Assembly: GCA_025642065.1 (NCBI GenBank)
Contig: JAODUP010000430.1
Coordinates: forward strand, 248,001 to 312,000
Origin: Paralvinella palmiformis
Lineage: Eukaryota > Annelida > Polychaeta > Terebellida > Alvinellidae
Direction: 5' to 3'
Length of the DNA: 64,000 nt
Position numbers and translations under genes: made by a program. The notes beneath the pieces were generated by a model, which worked only from the letters and a program-made list of their open reading frames with translations, made no database searches and had not been told where the DNA came from. This document shows positions 56,838-64,000 of the stretch, piece by piece; within the stretch, counting starts at the first letter, position 1; each line of letters opens with the position of its first letter.

Positions 56838-57033
56838 TTGGTTTTGTTGTTCGGGGAGAATCCCCAGGCTGTCGCTTAATCAGCACAGTCTCTATGTTGG
56901 AGTGGTTGAGAAACCTCCTCCCCCACCACTCACAGGGGAGCAGTACGGAAAGATGGAGCCGAAATACCCTGAGGGTTGTCACTGCCAGAATGTTTTACGT
57001 CCTCAGGGGGTTTTTAACGTCCCCCTTTATTTT
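56838..57033 (+). repeat. Unidentified ~190-bp repeat, direct copy
   Basis: Partner of 55,197-55,390 in opposite orientation, about 1.45 kb away. It begins TTTTGTTGTTCGGGGAGAAT and ends TTTTTAACGTCCCCC. Both ends carry GGGG/CCCC runs. Confidence 0.85.
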
Positions 57034-57190
57034 AAATAATTCAGTGGAGACGGCAGCGCCATTTCATGTGGTCAGCCACCCACGATGTAGTGAGCCGAGA
57101 AATTAATCCCTGGAAAAGTTTCGACCTCTTACGGGGTTCGAACATTGCAAACTCGAATGGCACCAAGCCGAAATAACTTAACAAACTTAC

Positions 57191-57224
57191 ATTTTGTTTC
57201 TACCTCGATATCAGTTACATTAAG
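57191..57224 (-). CDS. Possible 34-nt spectraplakin micro-exon
   Basis: A pyrimidine-rich acceptor (ending TTTTATCCAG) and a strong donor (GTAAGT) flank 34 nt encoding LNVTDIEVETK plus one base. The peptide could correspond to the NLTEEEINMKF segment that precedes the plakin-domain spectrin repeat in MACF1. It directly abuts a SINE-like sequence and leaves phase 1, for which I found no partner exon before 53,785. It may be chance. Confidence 0.25.
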
Positions 57225-57325
57225 CTGGATAAAAGGTGTTCGACAAACACAGGTACGAGTGGCATCCGAAACCACAACCCGGAGTTTTGCGGCGCGGTTC
57301 TCTAGCCACTGCGCTGACAGAAAAT
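57225..57325 (-). mobile_element. SINE, family B (tRNA-like), inverted
   Basis: CGACAAACACAGGTACGAG, ACCACAACCCGGAGTTTTGC and TTCTCTAGCCACTGCGCTGA follow the family order. It sits next to the doubtful micro-exon at 57,191. Confidence 0.7.
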
Positions 57326-57512
57326 TCGGAAGATCCGATTCTTGGTAACCCGGTCGGTATCCCGCTGAGGAGACATGGGGACTTAATCAGCCTGATCGAT
57401 TCTCGGGTCAACTATCTGGATCAGCTGTAAATATTTTTGTTGTTTTACGGTAGAGTAAATAGGTCAAGCAATCCCCCAAAAAGGTAAGGAGTTCGACTGA
57501 AAGAATATTGCT

Positions 57513-57720
57513 GTTTTACGGCCACTTTTGTGCACAATGGGCCGAGGGAACTTTTGTGCACCAAAGCGGCGAACGGAAATATGAAACATCCTTCTGGCAT
57601 AGCCCTACCGGGGTTTGAACCCAGATGCTATAGATTTGTGGCCAACCACGCTACCAGGAAAGATGAAACACCCCTCAAACATAGTCCACACCAGGTGTTT
57701 GAGCCCAGAAGCTAGAAGTC
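57513..57720 (-). mobile_element. Degraded family A SINE(s), possibly two nested or tandem pieces
   Basis: TTTTACGGCCACTTTTGTGC and GGGCCGAGGGAACTT begin a family A body. GGGTTTGAACCCAGATGC and CCACGCTACCAGGAAAG are head complements. A second GATGAAACACCCCTC...GTTTGAGCCCAGAAGC follows at once, suggesting a second partial copy. Confidence 0.65.
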
Positions 57721-58220
57721 TTTCGCCAAAGGGGTGTCATTTAAGTCATGAAGGCATGAATGAATTTAATAATAAAAATAATAATAATAATAATTGTCTG
57801 AAACTAAAAAAACGTATACGGTCTATAATTTAATGCTTCACAACGAGAACTAATTCTATATATATTTAGAATAAATGTTATACTCCGTTAAGGAAACCTT
57901 ATCAGTTGTCCGTCTGGATTAAAAACTCCCCTTCATGACCCGACACCTGGGAGTCTCAATCCTTATCCCATTCATCTATAGAGACAGTACGGATGTATAG
58001 CTCAATATTATTGTCAGCTCCAGCGGGGAGGTGTGATGTCTGTATGATCTTCATCATACAACCAATTAGCATCTGACAAATATTAGTATCTAGCATCATC
58101 AGCATGCCAGGTGTCCTCACCTCATCTCCAGCAATCATCAGATTATCTGAGATGATGGGATGATCACCTGAGATAAGCGATCATTATCAGCGTTATCCTC
58201 ATCACCTGAACATCTTGGTC

Positions 58221-58264
<44 letters not shown>

Positions 58265-58356
58265 TCCATCAACATTCCAGAACAGATAGGGATGGCTTTT
58301 CAGGACCCTAGAGCTCAGAATTCCAGGATAATCCTGTCGTTTTTACCAACATCCGG

Positions 58357-58398
<42 letters not shown>

Positions 58399-59921
58399 CC
58401 GGCGAAAATTACAATCACCGCAGGAAGACCCAGCGAACTATGGAAATATCATAGTGCGTGAGTGCGTGTGTGCGGACGGACGCACGCACGTAACAGGCTT
58501 ATTGATTGCCGGAGTGAGTGAAGGTTTTGTTTAGACACCGAAACATTTTATTAATGGATGAAACACAACACACAGATCCAACTAACACTTTGGGTTCATC
58601 CCCATAACCTCGAGTCATACAGGACAATGTGATGCTACCAACGGCATCATAAAAGAACCATTATATAATAGACGGTTCAACACTGAGATAGCCACATCTC
58701 TGTTGTAACCACCTATGATATCATTTTTTTTCCAACTGAATAATAAATATCCTATTTATTCTGATCTCTCCATTTTAACCCTTCAGACTAGCATCAATCG
58801 ATGTATTAACAATGTACTGTGGAGTAAGTAAAAGGGGTTGCGTGCAACAGGTTGAAACAAATTGAAACATTGTTTACTAGACATGTAGTCTCTGGGTGAC
58901 TGACTGACTGACTGACTGCCTCACCCAACCAAGCCCCAATCCGCTCATCAACCCACCGACTGACCCAGCCAAATACCGAAGCACCCACCCACCACAGAAG
59001 ATGCTGAAATCCTATTCAACCATAATCAGACCAAAACCACGGTATCATCCCTGCAATCTTCATACAAACGGGTACACGGTTGGGGGGGGGGGATATTAAA
59101 CCCCATAATTATTTGACATTTGACAGAAATTGTACACAAACATTCTCAGAAATGAGATGCTGCTAAACATACACACATCGATAACCAAAATTCTGGTCGA
59201 TTTCTTGTGATCGATCAGGTTGTCAACGGATATTATAATTAACAACAACAACAAACAAAAAACCGACAACGACAACAAACAAACAAACAAACAAAAGAAT
59301 CATTTATATTCTGTTTCTTGAAGTGTTTTTTTATTTTTTTTTTTTTTTCTGGCCGAAAATTGAGGTCACGAGGACGTAACATCAGATGGTGATTACTTCC
59401 CGAGGATGAAAATCAATGCCAGAAATGTTTACTGTTTTTTAAGACATTATACAATACAACTGTCATGTAGCAATCATGAAACAATACAATGCTTAAACTT
59501 TTTATTATTATTATTATGGTGCAATATATTCTGAGCACGGCTCGCTTCCACTGGATCTCGTGCCAGATCGAGGCTGAATTCATAGAAATTATTACCTGGC
59601 TGTGAGGTTATTTCCATACTTTAACAAATATATCGACTGCTGGCCGATTTTCTTCACATCGTTGAAGACTGGATTTAACCAAGTGAAGGAGATTCCTCGA
59701 GTTTCTTTTTCTACTGAGGGGTGGGTGAATTCATGAAACTATCTTAGCATTCCTTAATATGTTCATTATTATAGCATTAATTACCTTCATCACTTCAAAG
59801 ATAAACTGATTACAATAAACGAGATTTAATTCCATTAAACTTCGCTCAGAATTTCAAAGTCTTGAACTATTTCATATTTAGCTCTTAGTCTCATTATGTT
59901 TACAAATAATATATATATATA

Positions 59922-59959
<38 letters not shown>

Positions 59960-60899
59960 TGATAAATTTGGTCCTTATGTCCCCTTGAGTAGTCGAATCT
60001 TGTAGGATCTTGTTCCAGCACAGCCCAACGTCTTGATGGGTTATTGTCCTTGAGCCCTCTGTCCAGTAAGAGTTTGGTCTCGAACTCAAAATTTACCTGT
60101 GTATACCTTTGAACGGATACAGGATACAGTGCTGGGTCTTAAAACAACACTGCTAATGTGTGAATACTAATATTTCAACGCGAATTGCCACAAAACTAAT
60201 ATCGTAATGTAATCGTATTAATAAGAAAAAACGGTGTCTTCTTTAAGGAAGTTCTGGATTGGCACAGAAGAGATAGATCACTGTAAGAATTGTGAGGTAA
60301 AATATTAATAACAATAACAATAACACTGGCTTCTTCAGGGAAGTTCTGCACTTGCCGCAATAAACACGCACTGATAATTACAGCCGGGGTGATGTGGACT
60401 AACTGCTCTATAACATCGACCAGGAAACCGACAGGACAATGAGAGCGTTCAAACGTGGGGGCACAGGAGTTCACAGGTCAAAGGGTAAATGCTATCGCCA
60501 CCATAATCGTAACAGATTGTCGACCCAATGATTATTGCGGAAATTCACAATTATAGTGTCAACTAAGACAGACTGATACACAGAGGCGGGGGGGAGGGAT
60601 GGGATTGCTAGTGGCGACCCTGGATATAAAAACAAATCCCGTTTCGTGAGAGTTGCTAAGTAAAAACTTTCTAAAATATGTACATAATTCTGCGAGGAGA
60701 TGAATGGCCATTAGTCTTAAAATGGGAGACAGACACAAAAATCTGGGGGCGTTTTTTTTGTAAACAAGATTGAGTACAAAGTACCAAATTGAGCACAATG
60801 TCTAGGAAGTCTGCTATTATAACTATCAACTTACATTCCATGTGATGATGGGAAATGCTGACAGACAGACGGACGGACGGACGGACGCACCGACCAACC

Positions 60900-60934
<35 letters not shown>

Positions 60935-61340
60935 CATATTGTATTTATATATATCCTGTTCTATACTGACTGATATGGACGATACAATCTTTGTATAGCA
61001 AAACATTATGTTAACTTCATAATAACAATATTAAGCTATCAATCTCTGCAAATCTGATTTCAGACAATTCGAAGATCCACTCACAGACTGTACTTCCTGA
61101 CTATAAATTCGAAGTAACATCTACTCTGTTGCGCACACGCACACACGAACGCATGCACGCACTCTCACATACGCACACACACACACACACACAGATTGAT
61201 ACATACTAAACTATTCATCCGCTTTGGAGGATCTACACTCTTCCACTTAAGTTTATTTTTAAAATATGACACAAGAAACTTGGACAGATCTAATTAAATT
61301 ACTACATTTCAATGCGGATGCTGAATCAATCTCCATGAAG

Positions 61341-61415
61341 ATACTGATTGATGATTGATGTCTTACGGCAACTTTTGTACACATGGTAGGCTAAATGGGC
61401 CTTGCACGAAGGTAA
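61341..61415 (-). mobile_element. Family A SINE, 3' part only
   Basis: GATTGATGATTGATGTCTTA then CGGCAACTTTTGTACACATGG and GGCTAAATGGGCC are the tail and 3' body in reverse. The tRNA-like head is missing, as in 5'-truncated retrotransposition. Confidence 0.75.
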
Positions 61416-61578
61416 CTAAGTTACTATTATAGCTAGTAACTTTATGCAGATTGATTGGTTAACTGATTGATTGATTTATTATTCAATTGTTTGTGCATTT
61501 GCTTGCTTCCTGGACTAACTGACTGACTGAACTGACTGACTGAGTTGGTGGGTGAGTGGGTGACTGACTGAGTGAGTG

Positions 61579-61704
61579 GTGAGTGAGTGAGTGAGTGAGT
61601 GAGTGAGTGAGTGAGTGAGTGAGTGAGTGAGTGAGTGAGTGAGTGAGTGAGTGAGTGAGTGAGTGAGTGAGTGAGTGAGTGAGTGAGTGAGTGAGTGAGT
61701 GAGT
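61579..61704 (+). repeat. (GAGT)n tetranucleotide array
   Basis: About 31 near-perfect units, preceded by TGACTGACTG-type repeats. Confidence 0.97.
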
Positions 61705-62616
61705 CAGGTGACCAAAACAAACCTCATCAACCGAGGCACAGTTATGAAACAAATGAAAAACAGTCCTTTATTTTGATACAGAACTCAACAATATTCAGCG
61801 GAAACGGCATCCCTGAATAACACACCAGAACCAAACAAAACAGTCTCGGTCAAAGCCCTTATAGCATATCCTGTTTGTTGATGAATAGGTCCTGTATCAG
61901 TTTACATAATAATAAATACATAATAATACTATTAATAATAATAATAAAACCTAATTCCACGCCGTCTAATAGCATTTCTTTTTATAATGAATCAGTTGTT
62001 TTAACTGGGCCAGATGATTTAAAGAAGGCAAGAGTAAGGATCAGGGGTCAGTAGCATGACAGGAGTACTTACTGGCTAAAAGCCAGCAATATCTGATGAC
62101 GAGTTATAGAGTTAGTGAAGCAAAAAATGAATCCCTTTGTGTTTTGTCTGACCTCTTCTTGTATCGATCATTATCATCGCCTGGTATCGAATGATAATCA
62201 ATATGTTGACCAACGACCAGCTCAAACAAATAATAAATAAACATGAAACATTATCTGTCTGTGTGTGTGTGTTTTGTGTGTTTGTATGTGTATATATATA
62301 TGTGGGGGGGGCGGGGGATAATGCGTGTGTGGCATTTCAGTAGCAGCCAAAACAAGCAGATTAAGAAACAGATGTATACAAGTCTTGTAATCTGTCCGTC
62401 TGTCTCTCTATGTTGGGTTATCAGCAGTAGATGAAATGACACTGGCACAGAAAATCTTGTCTCCTAAATACACCTGGATGAGTCATTAGGGTGGTAGAAA
62501 CCAGATCAGTGAACAGTGTATGAATGCTGAACTGCAGTAACACAAAACACCCAACATACAGAACAACACACACACACACACACAATCTGATGCAGTAGAC
62601 ACCGGTATGTTCTTAC

Positions 62617-62694
62617 AATATCTGTATCAAACAATGAAGCCCTTCCCAGGATGGACATCTTGGCCCAGTTTTGTGACAATGATGTTCGTCTCAC
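62617..62694 (-). CDS. Candidate upstream spectraplakin exon (26 codons)
   Basis: The stretch is open for 26 codons in phase 0. It is preceded by a pyrimidine-rich run ending in GAG and followed by the donor GTAAGA. The peptide begins VRRTSLSQNW and ends GRASLFDTDI, basic and serine-rich. It loosely resembles the linker before the third plakin-domain spectrin repeat of vertebrate MACF1 (RKPLLKSSLLDQN region); this comparison is from memory. It lies upstream of the confident exons on the same strand. No exon bridging it to 53.8 kb was firmly found, so it is a candidate only. Confidence 0.42.
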
Positions 62695-63664
62695 CTCGAC
62701 AAATAGGTACAACGTTTTGTATATACATACCGGAACAAATAAATACGTCGATACCGGGATCCGATAATACAAACCACCCAGAGTTCATCCTAAAAATATT
62801 AAAACTCCCCCCATTGATATATATAAGTATGGGACCCTATAAATGAAATATGATTGTTACCTGGCCTCGCTGACTGGGCTTCCGTTACCAGACACACACA
62901 GAACACACAGCGAGTGACCACAATTATCGCCCACGTGTTAAATTAACCTGGCAGGCATTGGTATGCGCGTGTATGAGCTTCTGTGAGGATGGCATATGCT
63001 CGCACAAGAACTGGTTGTAACGTTATCTCCCGTAGAAACCGCCCCCCCCCCCCCTTCGAACAACATACCAAAACTCGAAGAGCTATAGAATTGTGATGGC
63101 GTATTTTTATCATTACTGTCAATCATGTCTTGAATTCGAGAATGAATGAATGAATGAAGAAATGCACACACACACTGACGCACGCACGCAAAAACACACA
63201 CACACACACACAACAGTCTGAAGAAGCTACAACTTGTACATTCATCTCCCAAGATCTAAACGTATTGATATTATTAAGCCCCATTATACCCCGTGTGATG
63301 ATGATATGTTACATTAACATCTCTAATATCAACCGTCACACTAAATTATTTCAGCAGGAACTACGTACGAAGCAGCAGAAGCACAACTGAATGACATTTT
63401 TTTTTTAAATTTGTATAGAATGCCTACTTATCGACCAGACGCAAACCCTTTCAGCGAACAAGTTATTATCAGGCACCTGGATCTAAGGTAAGACAGAGCC
63501 GTTCAGGTACTCAATCCCACACTTATACTTCAACAGTTCGATATATATTTAATTATCCAAAATATAAATTAACACTTAGAAATATGGCTCGAATATTGTA
63601 GTTTCATTGCAAGGCTTTTTGAAAAATGAGTTTATTTTCAACAATAATCCATAACTGTACTAAG

Positions 63665-63739
<75 letters not shown>

Positions 63740-63968
63740 ATCACTGAAAAACCTGGCCATGAAATAATGGGGTTTTCTCAGGATTTGGTATATATTAATC
63801 CACAAATTTATACATATTTAACTCAGATCCACACAAAAGGTTGGAATTTTGCGAATTTTTAAGTTTTAAAATATTAGCATAATAAAAGAAGTTATACTAA
63901 AAATATGAATCCACCATAAATCAATATTTAAGTTACTCGACTAGTGCTGATGTGTATGTATGTATTTA

Positions 63969-64000
<32 letters not shown>

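Larger units (their letters stand above)
53786..64000. other. Likely upstream intron/intergenic region rich in repeats
   Basis: Holds (TA)n near 53,814-53,857, a (CA)n run of more than 60 bp at 54,099-54,163, two more (GAGT)n arrays, family A, B and unidentified repeats, (AAT)n at 58,223-58,263, (TA)n at 58,361-58,395 and 59,908-59,951, a CAGA run near 60,900-60,932, and (TA)n at 63,667-63,700 and 63,970-64,000. Apart from two candidate exons (57,191 and 62,617) no coding sequence is supported. Upstream exons of the spectraplakin must exist here or beyond. Confidence 0.6.

Noticed and set aside
57956..58138. Minus-strand 60-codon frame ending SIDEWDKD
   Set aside because: Looks protein-like by eye but ends in a stop without a donor in frame and matches nothing I can name.
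63406..63489. Plus-strand exon-like stretch (TTTGTATAG acceptor, GTAAGA donor) and its minus-strand counterpart
   Set aside because: Open in more than one frame and on both strands with no neighbour exon; evidence too weak to call.

Overview
The window is AT-rich, intron-rich animal genomic DNA with dense microsatellites and several tRNA-derived SINE families. Protein similarity, gene structure and repeat style suggest a lophotrochozoan invertebrate, most likely a mollusc. The phylum is an inference from style, not from a diagnostic marker.

One gene dominates. On the minus strand, from about 53.8 kb down to the left edge, I can assemble 23 exons of a spectraplakin: the MACF1 / dystonin (DST) / Drosophila Short stop / C. 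elegans VAB-10 family of giant cytoskeletal linkers. The exons have canonical GT-AG borders and their phases join without a break into one frame of about 2,120 codons. In protein order they encode the end of the N-terminal plakin domain (53.8-25 kb) with its embedded SH3 fold (30.5-28.7 kb). Next comes one very large exon (22,056-24,510; 818 codons) made of plakin/plectin repeats. A run of spectrin repeats follows (19.9 kb to the left edge). The actin-binding calponin-homology domains should lie beyond the right edge. The rest of the spectrin rod, the EF hands and the GAS2 microtubule-binding domain should lie beyond the left edge. At 47.8-49.3 kb a CpG-rich stretch contains an ATG exon with a phase-compatible donor. 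This looks like an internal promoter and alternative first exon giving an isoform without the actin-binding N-terminus.

The remainder is intron and possible upstream intron (53.8-64 kb). It contains: a tRNA-derived SINE family (about ten copies, at least four with visible target-site duplications); a second tRNA-like SINE family, mostly inverted; a hAT-like MITE with an internal 21-bp tandem repeat (2,981-3,465); another MITE-like element with about 75-bp inverted arms (20.0-20.4 kb); an AATTCC-rich inverted element (29 kb); an inverted pair of an unidentified roughly 190-bp repeat (55.2 and 56.9 kb); three long (GAGT)n arrays at 53-62 kb; and many (TA)n, (CA)n and (CT)n tracts. I see no second convincing protein-coding gene, no rRNA or true tRNA gene, and no prokaryotic-style system. 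The points most worth follow-up are the isoform architecture of the spectraplakin and the repeat families.
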